From positions 1 to 64,000 of the forward strand of contig NZ_JBGCCH010000023.1 of NCBI RefSeq assembly GCF_041261205.1: a stretch of 64,000 nucleotides of DNA. The letters are read 5' to 3'. A model generated the notes under the pieces. It saw only the letters and a list, made by a program, of their open reading frames with translations. It had not been told where the DNA came from and did no database searches. This document shows positions 8,920-16,166 of the stretch, one piece after another. Source of the DNA: Catenulispora sp. MAP5-51 (GTDB lineage: Bacteria > Actinomycetota > Actinomycetes > Streptomycetales > Catenulisporaceae). Numbering within the stretch: position 1 is the stretch's first letter; each line of letters opens with the position of its first letter. The translations under genes were made by a program, and so were the position numbers.

Positions 8920-9110
8920 ATGGATGCCAGCCACGCGACGTATGCCGCCGAGCGTTCGACCCGGACCCCGTGGATCATGGTGAGCGCGGTGATCGCCGCC
9001 GCGGTCCTGTTCGGCACAGCGCTGATCGTGGGCAACGGGGTGCTCATCGTCGTCGCGATCGCGATCGTGGTGAGGTCGGCGAGGAGGAAGCAGAAGACGC
9101 GAAGGAGTGA
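8920..9110 (+). CDS. Small membrane protein ORF lacking a normal stop
   Basis: ATG 8920, with ggag 6 bases upstream, opens a short protein with a hydrophilic start (MDASHATYAAERSTRTPW), one or two hydrophobic helices (about residues 19-48) and a basic end (RSARRKQKTRR). In its own frame no stop occurs until 10008, deep inside the transketolase gene. In the neighbouring frame a TGA (9108-9110) sits directly before the transketolase ATG, the usual arrangement. I infer either a frameshift (real or sequencing) near 9070-9105 or an unusual overlapping gene. No family recognised. Confidence 0.4.
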
Positions 9111-9112
9111 TC

Positions 9113-11047
9113 ATGGGCACCGCCCTCACCACCGAAGTCCTGGACTCCCGGTCCAGCCTTCCGGAGATCGCCGAGCTCGGTCAGCAGCTGCGGGTCGACG
9201 GGATCCGCGCCAGTACCGCGGCCGGCTCGGGCCATCCGACCTCCAGCATGTCGGCGGCCGATCTGATGGCGGTGCTGATGACCCGCTACCTGCGCTACGA
9301 CTGGTCCGATCCGGACGATCCCGGCAACGACTGCCTGATCTTCTCCAAGGGCCACGCCTCGCCGCTGCTCTACGCGATGTTCAAGGCCGCCGGCGTGGTC
9401 ACGGAACGCGAACTGCTGGAGGACTACCGCCGGGCGGGCAGCCGCCTGCAGGGCCACCCGACGCCGGTCCTGCCCTGGGTCCCGGCCGCGACCGGCTCGC
9501 TGGGCCAGGGCGTCGGCATCGGCGTGGGCATGGCCCTGGGCTGGCGCTGGTCCGAGCACAGCGGGCGCCACATGTGGATCCTGTGCGGCGACGGGGAGTT
9601 CACCGAGGGCTCGGTCTGGGAGGCCCTGTCCATGGCGGCGCGGCTGGGCCTGGCCCACGTGACCGTCATCATCGACGTCAACCGGATGGGCCAGCGCGGC
9701 CCGACGACTCTGGAGTGGGACACGGCCGGGTACGCGCAGCGGGCCGAGGCCGTCGGCTGCCACGCGATCGTCATCGACGGCCACGCCCTGCCCGAGATCG
9801 ACGAGGCGCTGCGCTCGGCGTCGAGCAGTCTGAAGCCGACCGTGATCGTGGCCCGGACGCACAAGGGCCGCGGGTTCCACGAGGTCGAGGACAAGGAGGG
9901 CTGGCACGGCAAGGCGCTGCCCGCCGAGATGGCCGAGCGCGCGATCGAGGAGCTCGGAGGGATCAGGGGCCTGACGGTCCAGGGTCCCGCGCCGGAGCCT
10001 CGCGATGACGTCAGGGAGGTCAAGCGGGGCGGTGACAGCCTGGAGGGCCGGGAGCCCGTGCGTCCGACGTTCCCCATCGACAAGCCCGCGGCGCCCCGAT
10101 TGGGCTTCGGCAAGGGGTTGGCCGCGCTCGGCGTGAACCCGAAGGTCGTGGTGCTGGACGCCGAAGTCGGGAACTCGACGTACACCGAGGAGTTCGCGAA
10201 ACAGCACCCTGAGAGATACGTGGAGTGCTACATCGCCGAACAGCAGATGCTCGCGACGGCGGTCGGACTGGCGGCGGACGGCTACCGCCCCTTCGCCGCG
10301 ACCTTCGCGGCCTTCCTGACCAGGGCCTACGACTTCATCCGCATGGCCGCGGTCTCGAACGTCGACCTGGCGCTGGCCGGCACCCACTGCGGTGTCGAGA
10401 TCGGCCCCGACGGCCCGTCCCAGATGGGCCTGGAGGACCTGGCGATGATGAGGGCCGTCCACGGATCCACGGTGCTGTACCCGGCCGACGCCACGAGCGC
10501 CGCGGCACTCACCATCACGATGGCCGGCCTGCCGGGTATCAGCTATCTGCGAGCGACCCGCGGCGCGTACCCGATCCTCTACGACGCCGACGAGGACTTC
10601 CCGGTCGGCGGATCGAAGACGCTGCGGGAGACCGAGCACGATCCCGTGACGCTGCTGGGCGCCGGGGTCACCGTCCACGAATGCCTGAAGGCGGCGCAGA
10701 TGCTGGCGCACGACGGCATCTCGGCCCGCGTGCTGGACCTGTACTCCGTCAAGCCGATCGACGTCGCGGCCCTCATCCGGGCCGCCACCGACAGCGAGGT
10801 GCTGGTGGCCGTCGAGGACCACCACCCCGAGGGCGGTTTGGGCGAGGCCGTGCTGAGCGCGCTCGCCGCTGAAGGCGTTCCGGTGCGGCGGTTCGGCCAC
10901 CTGGCCGTGCGCATCATGCCCGATTCGCGGGAGCCGGCCGAGGAGCTTGAGGCGGCCGGCCTGTCCGCGGAGCACATCGTGGCGGCGGCCGGGCGGCTGC
11001 TGGCGGGGAGCGGGGCTGAGGCTCGGGCTGAGGCTGAGCGCGGATAG
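9113..11047 (+). CDS. tkt: Transketolase
   Basis: Transketolase moves two-carbon ketol units between sugar phosphates with thiamine diphosphate. The 644-residue protein is the compact form in which the pyrimidine-binding domain follows a short linker. The TPP/Mg motif GDG...N spans 159-190 (ILCGDGEFTEGSVWEAL ... VIIDVN), with substrate histidines in AGSGHP (38-42) and KGHAS (79-83); the second domain has EQQM and the C-terminal domain VAVEDHHPEGGLGEAV. GAAGGAG at 9101-9107 decides for ATG 9113 over the GTG at 9107. Its 3' end runs into dispersed element copy B. Its closest pathway partners are not in the window. Confidence 0.93.
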   Translation: MGTALTTEVLDSRSSLPEIAELGQQLRVDGIRASTAAGSGHPTSSMSAADLMAVLMTRYLRYDWSDPDDPGNDCLIFSKGHASPLLYAMFKAAGVVTERELLEDYRRAGSRLQGHPTPVLPWVPAATGSLGQGVGIGVGMALGWRWSEHSGRHMWILCGDGEFTEGSVWEALSMAARLGLAHVTVIIDVNRMGQRGPTTLEWDTAGYAQRAEAVGCHAIVIDGHALPEIDEALRSASSSLKPTVIVARTHKGRGFHEVEDKEGWHGKALPAEMAERAIEELGGIRGLTVQGPAPEPRDDVREVKRGGDSLEGREPVRPTFPIDKPAAPRLGFGKGLAALGVNPKVVVLDAEVGNSTYTEEFAKQHPERYVECYIAEQQMLATAVGLAADGYRPFAATFAAFLTRAYDFIRMAAVSNVDLALAGTHCGVEIGPDGPSQMGLEDLAMMRAVHGSTVLYPADATSAAALTITMAGLPGISYLRATRGAYPILYDADEDFPVGGSKTLRETEHDPVTLLGAGVTVHECLKAAQMLAHDGISARVLDLYSVKPIDVAALIRAATDSEVLVAVEDHHPEGGLGEAVLSALAAEGVPVRRFGHLAVRIMPDSREPAEELEAAGLSAEHIVAAAGRLLAGSGAEARAEAERG

Positions 11048-11071
11048 CCTCGGCGTTCACCCGACAAGGCT

Positions 11072-11261
11072 GGCGCCACTGACTTCGGTGGGTGCGGGTG
11101 CGGGTGCGGTTGGTGGGTTGACTTTAGAAGCTTTTTACGGCTTCGCGCATGGTTTGCGGGATCCGTTGGGGGGCGCGGTCGTAAGGCGGTGGTCGGGGCT
11201 ACGTTGGCGGCTGATGGTCTGGGCAGGTGGTGCTGGCTACCCACACCACCGCCGCCCCGCG
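11072..11261 (+). repeat. Dispersed intergenic element, copy B
   Basis: Begins with ggcgcc (11072-11077), followed by ggtgcgggtg repeats, the conserved core (11132-11177, tttttacggcttcgcgcat...) and a ggtggtgctgg word. The final 25 bp (11237-11261, ctacccacaccaccgccg...) match copy A in the same plus-strand sense although the cores are in opposite senses, so this end block is inverted relative to the core. It fills the gap between two converging genes and abuts the stop of the oxidoreductase gene. Confidence 0.7.
11226..11250. terminator. Hairpin inside element copy B, between converging genes
   Basis: ggtggtg (11226-11232) and caccacc (11244-11250) form a 7-bp stem with an 11-base loop just after the transketolase gene and next to the end of the opposing gene at 11262. 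The inversion of the end block relative to copy A creates this stem. Terminator activity is inferred. Confidence 0.4.
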
Positions 11262-12041
11262 TCAGCCCCGCACGTGGAGTCCGAATCCGGTCCGGCCGGC
11301 CGGTTCCAGCCCTTCCTTCAGCTGCAACGAGGGGATCTCGTAGTCGCCGAAGTTCTGGCGGCGGAAGGTGATCGGCTCGGTCGTCTCCAGCGTGAGCAGG
11401 CGCTGTTGCCAGGCCTTGGCGGCGTCGGGGTAGTTCTCGTCGGTCATTCGGTCGGTGCCGTACAGCACGAACGGGGGCAGGACCTCGATGCCGGGGTAGT
11501 ACAGGATGCCGTGTTGGATCGGGAACAAGAGGTCTTCGATGGGGCCGTTGATTCCGCGCGCGGCGTAGTGCGACTCCGGGCCGCCGGCGGTCACCGACAG
11601 CAGGGCTCTGCGGCCGACGAGTGTGCCCTCGCCGAAGCGTTCGCCGTACTGGGTGTCGTTGTGCTCGCCGACGCCGTAGGCGAAGTGGTAGGTGAAGACG
11701 CGGTCCACCCAGCCCTTGAGGATCGCGGGCATCGCGTACCACCACAGGGGGAACTGGAAGACGATCGTGTCGGCCCACAGCAGCTTCTTCTGCTCGGCGC
11801 GGACGTCCGGGGTCAGGGTCCCGGCGTCGAAGGCGCGGCCCGAGTCCAGGGCGACCTTGAGGGGATGCGAGGCGTCGGGGCCGTAGTCCGTGGCGTCCAC
11901 GGTCGCCTTCCAGTCCATGGCGTACAGGTCGCTCACCTGTACCTCGTGGCCGGCGTCCTCCAACGTGGAGACCGCGAGGTCCTTCAGCGATCCGTTGAGG
12001 GACTTCGGTTCCGGGTGGGCGTAGACGATCAGTGTCTTCAT
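11262..12041 (-). CDS. NAD(P)H dehydrogenase (quinone)/flavodoxin-fold oxidoreductase
   Basis: The 259-residue protein starts MKTLIVYAHPEPKSLNGSL, the FMN-binding phosphate loop of the NQO1/MdaB/KefF family, and has the WADTIVFQFPLWWYAMPAILKGWVDRVF motif split over residues 88-115, which contacts FMN and quinone. Such soluble flavoproteins reduce quinones or electrophiles using NAD(P)H. AGGAG five bases before ATG 12041 decides the start. It is divergent from an XRE regulator (12206) with repeated words in the 164-bp gap; this oxidoreductase/XRE pairing is common in actinomycetes. Confidence 0.88.
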   Translation of the reverse strand: MKTLIVYAHPEPKSLNGSLKDLAVSTLEDAGHEVQVSDLYAMDWKATVDATDYGPDASHPLKVALDSGRAFDAGTLTPDVRAEQKKLLWADTIVFQFPLWWYAMPAILKGWVDRVFTYHFAYGVGEHNDTQYGERFGEGTLVGRRALLSVTAGGPESHYAARGINGPIEDLLFPIQHGILYYPGIEVLPPFVLYGTDRMTDENYPDAAKAWQQRLLTLETTEPITFRRQNFGDYEIPSLQLKEGLEPAGRTGFGLHVRG

Positions 12042-12114
12042 GAGCACTCCTGAGTTCGGGTGCCTTCGATTCTGAGCACGGCGGCGCCCGGTATTCAGGG
12101 GCGCGGCTTCCCAC

Positions 12115-12143
12115 GGCTTGGAGTTCCCATGGCCTGGAGTTCC
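12115..12143. promoter_or_regulatory. 13-bp direct repeats in the divergent promoter
   Basis: ggcttggagttcc (12115-12127) and ggcctggagttcc (12131-12143) are direct repeats with one difference, 16 bases start to start, inside the 164-bp space between the oxidoreductase and the XRE regulator. They are good candidates for the regulator's binding sites; this is inferred from position. Confidence 0.45.
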
Positions 12144-12205
12144 TGGTACCGGCAGGACCACCCTCGCGCGGTCTCAGGGCGCGGCGCGGAGGTCATACTG
12201 AGGGC

Positions 12206-13072
12206 ATGGACGATCTTGCTGGATTCCTGCGGACCCGGCGTTCCCGGGTCGACCCGGCGGTCGTCGGCATTCCCGCGGACAGCCGTCGGCGGGTGACGGG
12301 GCTGCGCCGCGAGGAGGTCGCGCACCTATCGGGGGTCAGCGTCGACTACTACGTGCGCCTGGAGCAGGGCCGCGCGACCCAGCCCTCCGAGCACGTCCTG
12401 GACGCGCTGGCCCGCGTCCTCGGTCTGGACGAGACCGAACGCGGGCACCTGTACCGGCTCGCGCGGCAGCGGCGGCGCCGGGTGAAGACGCCGGGCAGCC
12501 GGATCCGGCCCGAACTGCTGCGGGTGCTGGACCTGGTCGCCGACGCGCCCGCGCAGATCATGGACCACCGCCTGGACGTGCTCGCCGGGAACCAGCTGGC
12601 CGTCCTGCTCCACGGCCGGCCGATCCCGGGGCTGAACATCGCCCGGCACATCTTCCTCGAGGAAGCCGAGCACGGCCTGTACGCGGACTGGGAGCAGTGC
12701 ACCCTCGACGTGGTCGGGCACCTGCGCCTGGCCGTCGGCAAGTACCCCGACGACCCGCGCCTGGCCTCGCTGATCGGCGAGTTGGCGATGGGCAGCGAGC
12801 GTTTCCGCCGATTGTGGGCCCGCGCCGATGTCCGTGCCCGCACACACGGGCGCAAGGCCTACCGGCACCCGCTGGTCGGGTTGTTGGAGCTGCACGTGGA
12901 GAACTTCGCGCTGCCGGATGAGAGCAGCATGGAGTTGCTGGTACTGTCGGCGGCTCCGGGCAGCCCCACCGAGGACGGCCTGCGTTTGCTGGCCGGGCTG
13001 GGTGCGGACGGCGATCAGGGGGCTGCGTCCGCCGATCAGGAGCTCGCCTCCATCGTGGACACGCAGGTGTGA
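12206..13072 (+). CDS. XRE-family regulator with MmyB-like ligand domain
   Basis: The N-terminal 80 residues form a Cro/C1-type HTH (RRRVTGLRREEVAHLSGVSVDYYVRLEQG, split over about 28-56). The remainder is the MmyB-type PAS-like ligand domain (about 105-275; LDVLAGNQLAVLLHG, KYPDDPRLASLIGELAMGS, HPLVGLLELHVENFALPDES). Members of this group bind fatty-acid-like ligands and usually repress a divergent oxidoreductase gene, which is exactly the neighbour here. Full length for the family (288 residues). The start at 12206 is the first Met of the HTH; its ribosome site (actgagggc) is moderate. Confidence 0.9.
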   Translation: MDDLAGFLRTRRSRVDPAVVGIPADSRRRVTGLRREEVAHLSGVSVDYYVRLEQGRATQPSEHVLDALARVLGLDETERGHLYRLARQRRRRVKTPGSRIRPELLRVLDLVADAPAQIMDHRLDVLAGNQLAVLLHGRPIPGLNIARHIFLEEAEHGLYADWEQCTLDVVGHLRLAVGKYPDDPRLASLIGELAMGSERFRRLWARADVRARTHGRKAYRHPLVGLLELHVENFALPDESSMELLVLSAAPGSPTEDGLRLLAGLGADGDQGAASADQELASIVDTQV

Positions 13073-13254
13073 TTTCGCTCTCTTATATGCGTCCCCGTAC
13101 ATCCCATGCGCATCAATAGTCTTATTGCGTCACTCCAGTCACTGAAATGCCCGACTGTCGGCCGGTCTGCATCTGTTGTCAGTCCCTTAAGGGGCAAAAC
13201 AATCGCATATCGTGATGGCTACGACTTTCGTGCCGACGACAGGAGTAACCGCCC

Positions 13255-14556
13255 ATGGCCACAGACCGGCCGAGCAGGATCGCCTTCGTATCGACGTACC
13301 TCCCGCGCCACTGTGGCATCGCCACCTTCACCCACGATCTGCGTACAGCCATGGACCAGGCGGCACCGGACATGCGGACGCTGATCTGCGCCATCGACAA
13401 CGAGGGCCTGGACTACGACGGCCAGGCCGACTTCGTCATCGGCCAGCACACCATGGCGGACTATCCGGCCGTCGCCGAGAGCATCGCGCACGCCGGCGTG
13501 GACGCGGTCGTCATCGAGCACGAATACGGCATCTTCGGCGGGCCGGACGGGGACTGGATCAACCTGTTCGCCCAGCGGCTCTCCGAGCTCGGGGTCCCCT
13601 ACCTGGTGACCCTGCACACCGTGCTGTCGTACCCCTCGCCCGGCCAGGCCTCGGCGCTGGGCCGGCTGTGCCGCGGCGCCGACGCGATCGCCGTGTTCAC
13701 CCCGGCGGCCCGCGCGATGATCACGTCCACCGGCATGGCCACGGCCGACCGGATCTTCATAGTCCCCCACGGCGCGCCCACGGCGCTGCGCGAGGACTGG
13801 GACCGTGAGCACGTGCCCGGCCCGCGCCGGGGCACGAGTGTCGCCGGCGAGGTGCGTCCGGAGGTCGCCGAGCTGCTGGACCAGAGCGGGCAGAGCCGGA
13901 TCGTCTCCACCTTCGGGCTGATCTCGCCGGGCAAGGGGCTGGAGGTGGCGATCGAAGCCGTCGCCGACCTGGCCGAGGAGCACCCCGACCTGGTCTACGT
14001 CATCGCCGGGGCCACCCACCCGGAGGTCGCGAAGCAGCACGGCGAGGACTACCGCGACCGGCTCACCGGGCTGGTCGCCGACCTCGGCGTCCAGGACCGG
14101 GTCCGGTTCCTGGACTTCTTCCTCACCGACGACGAGATCGCGGCGCTGCTGGCCGCGACCGAGGTGTTCCTGACGCCGTACCACTCCACCGAGCAGATCA
14201 GCTCCGGCGCGCTCACCTTCGCCGTGGCCGCCGGCTGCCCCGTGGTCTCCACCTCCTACCGCTACGCGCAGGACCTGCTGCGCACCGGCGCCGGGAACAT
14301 CGTGGAGCCCGGCGACAGCGCGGCGTTCGCCGAGGGGCTGCGAGGCCTGCTCGCCGACCCCGAGCGGCTGCACGCCGCGCAGGCCGCCGCGCACAGTGTC
14401 GGCGCGACGCTGGGCTGGCCCTCCGTCGCCCGGCAGTTCGCCGGGGTGGTCCGGGACATGACGGCCGAGCGGGCCCGGCGGCGCGGCTTGGGCGGCTTGG
14501 GCGGCACAGCCCGGCCGGCGAGACTCGGCCGGCACGCGGACGCGGTATTCACCTGA
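13255..14556 (+). CDS. GT4-family glycosyltransferase
   Basis: A GT-B fold retaining glycosyltransferase of 433 residues. The N-terminal acceptor domain starts RIAFVSTYLPRHCGIATFT; the C-terminal donor domain has STFGLISPGKGLEVAIEA (about 220-237) and the E-x7-E region around YHSTEQISSGALTFAVAAGCPV (about 303-325). The first conserved glutamate of classical GT4 enzymes is present as Glu in STEQ. The acceptor is unknown; the family includes exopolysaccharide and trehalose-type transferases. AGGAG at 13241-13245 supports ATG 13255. The upstream 180 bases are less GC-rich than the surroundings and should hold the promoter. The last 30 residues are Arg/Gly rich and probably disordered. Confidence 0.85.
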   Translation: MATDRPSRIAFVSTYLPRHCGIATFTHDLRTAMDQAAPDMRTLICAIDNEGLDYDGQADFVIGQHTMADYPAVAESIAHAGVDAVVIEHEYGIFGGPDGDWINLFAQRLSELGVPYLVTLHTVLSYPSPGQASALGRLCRGADAIAVFTPAARAMITSTGMATADRIFIVPHGAPTALREDWDREHVPGPRRGTSVAGEVRPEVAELLDQSGQSRIVSTFGLISPGKGLEVAIEAVADLAEEHPDLVYVIAGATHPEVAKQHGEDYRDRLTGLVADLGVQDRVRFLDFFLTDDEIAALLAATEVFLTPYHSTEQISSGALTFAVAAGCPVVSTSYRYAQDLLRTGAGNIVEPGDSAAFAEGLRGLLADPERLHAAQAAAHSVGATLGWPSVARQFAGVVRDMTAERARRRGLGGLGGTARPARLGRHADAVFT

Positions 14557-14691
14557 TCGGGCGCATCCGACGCCGTCGGCGGCCCTGGCGGGCCGAGGAT
14601 GGGAGAAGTCTCAAGACCCGGCGCGGGCCGTCTGACCCGCGTCGCGAAGGCGGCGCCGATCCCGGTCGCGACGGCGGGTCGGGAGCGCCGA

Positions 14692-14747
14692 GTCGGTGAG
14701 TCTGTGAATTTGTGAGTCTGTGAGTCGGTAAATCGGTGAGTCGGTGC
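14692..14747 (+). repeat. Seven-copy imperfect octamer tandem repeat
   Basis: Seven consecutive 8-bp units of the form gtcNgtga occur (gtcggtga, gtctgtga, atttgtga, gtctgtga, gtcggtaa, atcggtga, gtcggtgc). The array lies 32 bases before the universal stress protein start, so it falls in its leader or promoter region. Slippage-prone length variation there could alter expression; this is speculation. Confidence 0.7.
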
Positions 14748-14779
14748 CGGCCGCCGGCCCGAGGCCGTGGAGGTTCGCG

Positions 14780-15682
14780 ATGAGGAGCGAGGGCATCGTC
14801 GTCGGCTACGACCGGTCGCGGTCCGGGGACCGGGCCCTCGCCGAGGCGGCCGAGACGGCCGTGCGGAACGGGCAGGCGCTGGTCGTCGTCAACGCCTATC
14901 CCGGGCCGATCCCCCAGGGCGCGACCCTGCCGCTGCCGGACACCGCCGAATGGGCGCCGACGGACCTGAGCGACTCCGCGAACCTGTTGGTGGGGCACGC
15001 GATCACCCAGGTCCGCTCGTGGCATCCGCGGCTGCCGGTCGAGGGGCGCGTGGTCGCCGGACGGCCCTGGGACGTCCTGGACGAGGCCAGCCGGCACGCC
15101 GACCTGCTGGTGGTCGGAAGCCACGGCGGCGCCGTGGACACCATCCCGGGCTCGGTGACGCTGCGGGTGCTGGCCGACGCCGCCTGCCCGGTGCTCATCG
15201 TCCCGGCCGGCGACGGGGACCACCACCCCGACGGCGGACCGGTGGTCGCGGCCGTCGACGTCGTAGAACCCTGCGACGACGTGCTGGACTTCGCCTTCGC
15301 CGAAGCCGCGCGCCGGAACGCGGCGCTGGAAGTGGTCCACGCCTGGGAGCAGCCGTCGAGCATGGACCATCTGCGCCACAGCATCGGCTTCGGCCACGAC
15401 AGCACGCTGACCGAGGAGCAGCGCCGGCAGGGCCTGGCCGACCTGGTGCGGGCGGCCGCCGCCCGCCACCACGGCGCCGAGCCGGCCTGGCGGATCGAGA
15501 GCGGCGCGATCGAGGGGACGCTGGTCACGGCGACCAAGTCGGCGGCGCTGGTGGTGGTCGGCGCACGGCGCCAGGACGGGGGACGACACCACCGGTTGTG
15601 GATCGGGCCGGTGGTGCACGCGTTGCTGCACCACGGGGAGTGCCCGATGGCGGTCGTGCCGAACGGGCCGGCGCCGGAGTAA
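14780..15682 (+). CDS. Universal stress protein, tandem UspA domains
   Basis: The 300-residue protein contains two UspA folds. Domain 1 (about 1-142) starts SEGIVVGYDRSRSGDRAL and ends with the ATP-loop GSHGGAVDTIPGSVTLRVL; domain 2 (about 152-295) starts PVVAAVDVVEPCDDVLDFAF and has a reduced ATP loop (GARRQDGGRHHRLWIGPVVHALL). GTGGAGG at 14767-14773 decides for ATG 14780 over the upstream ATG at 14744. Such proteins are stress- and hypoxia-induced ATP sensors in actinobacteria. It is apparently monocistronic. Confidence 0.9.
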   Translation: MRSEGIVVGYDRSRSGDRALAEAAETAVRNGQALVVVNAYPGPIPQGATLPLPDTAEWAPTDLSDSANLLVGHAITQVRSWHPRLPVEGRVVAGRPWDVLDEASRHADLLVVGSHGGAVDTIPGSVTLRVLADAACPVLIVPAGDGDHHPDGGPVVAAVDVVEPCDDVLDFAFAEAARRNAALEVVHAWEQPSSMDHLRHSIGFGHDSTLTEEQRRQGLADLVRAAAARHHGAEPAWRIESGAIEGTLVTATKSAALVVVGARRQDGGRHHRLWIGPVVHALLHHGECPMAVVPNGPAPE

Positions 15683-15721
15683 GGCCCTGGCAAGGTAGGC
15701 GCTGTTACCGGCGCAAGCGGC

Positions 15722-16087
15722 TCAGGGGATCGAGACGTCGTGGTACAGCGCGGCCGCGACCCGGATCTCCTCGGTGAGCTCGGCGTCCTTCACCGGTCGC
15801 ACCGACGTGAAGTGCCGGCCGACCGGGCAGTACTGGAACCGCACGATCCCCAGCCGGATGGACTTCAGGGACGCCCCCGGGATCCAGATCGTCGTGAACA
15901 GGTGATCCTTGCGGCACCGGACGACCGTGTGGAGCCCGACGCTGTAACCGCGCCGGCGCATGAACGCCGTCTCGACGGCGATCGTCCCGAGAACGGCGGC
16001 CACTGTCAGCCAGCGGCGCTTGGGCGAAAGGCGCGGCGTGGGCCGTGGCTTCTGGGGCTTCTGGGGCTTCTGGGGCTTCTTGGTCAC
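15722..16087 (-). CDS. Conserved actinobacterial hypothetical protein, single TM
   Basis: A 121-residue product with KKPQKPQKPQKP at its N-terminus, one hydrophobic segment (about 27-42, WLTVAAVLGTIAVETAF), and a soluble end with the conserved-looking block VVRCRKDHLFTTIWIPGASLKSIRLG plus RFQYCPVGRH, split Cys/His residues suggesting a zinc or redox site. I recall similar unnamed proteins in Streptomyces. The GTG at 16087 is preferred because the alternative ATG at 16147 lies inside the hairpin terminator of the preceding gene, but its ribosome site (ggag, 2 bases away) is too close, so the start is uncertain. Confidence 0.6.
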   Translation of the reverse strand: MTKKPQKPQKPQKPRPTPRLSPKRRWLTVAAVLGTIAVETAFMRRRGYSVGLHTVVRCRKDHLFTTIWIPGASLKSIRLGIVRFQYCPVGRHFTSVRPVKDAELTEEIRVAAALYHDVSIP

Positions 16088-16129
16088 GGCTCCAGTATGC
16101 GTCCGGAGCAGCGAGGGGACGAGCCGAGA

Positions 16130-16160
16130 GGCCGACCGGGGCTCCAAGCCCCGGCCGGCC
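16130..16160 (-). terminator. Hairpin terminator after the secreted propeller/discoidin gene
   Basis: Arms at 16130-16143 and 16147-16160 pair over 14 bp with one mismatch around a 3-base loop, 7 bases beyond the stop of the gene ending at 16167. Confidence 0.65.
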
Positions 16161-16166
16161 CTCGCA

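Noticed and set aside
14692-14747. CRISPR array
   Set aside because: The units are 8-bp tandem repeats without spacers; no cas genes are seen.
16087-16147. Upstream ATG for the 121-residue membrane protein
   Set aside because: It lies within the hairpin terminator of the preceding gene, and the extra residues look non-conserved.
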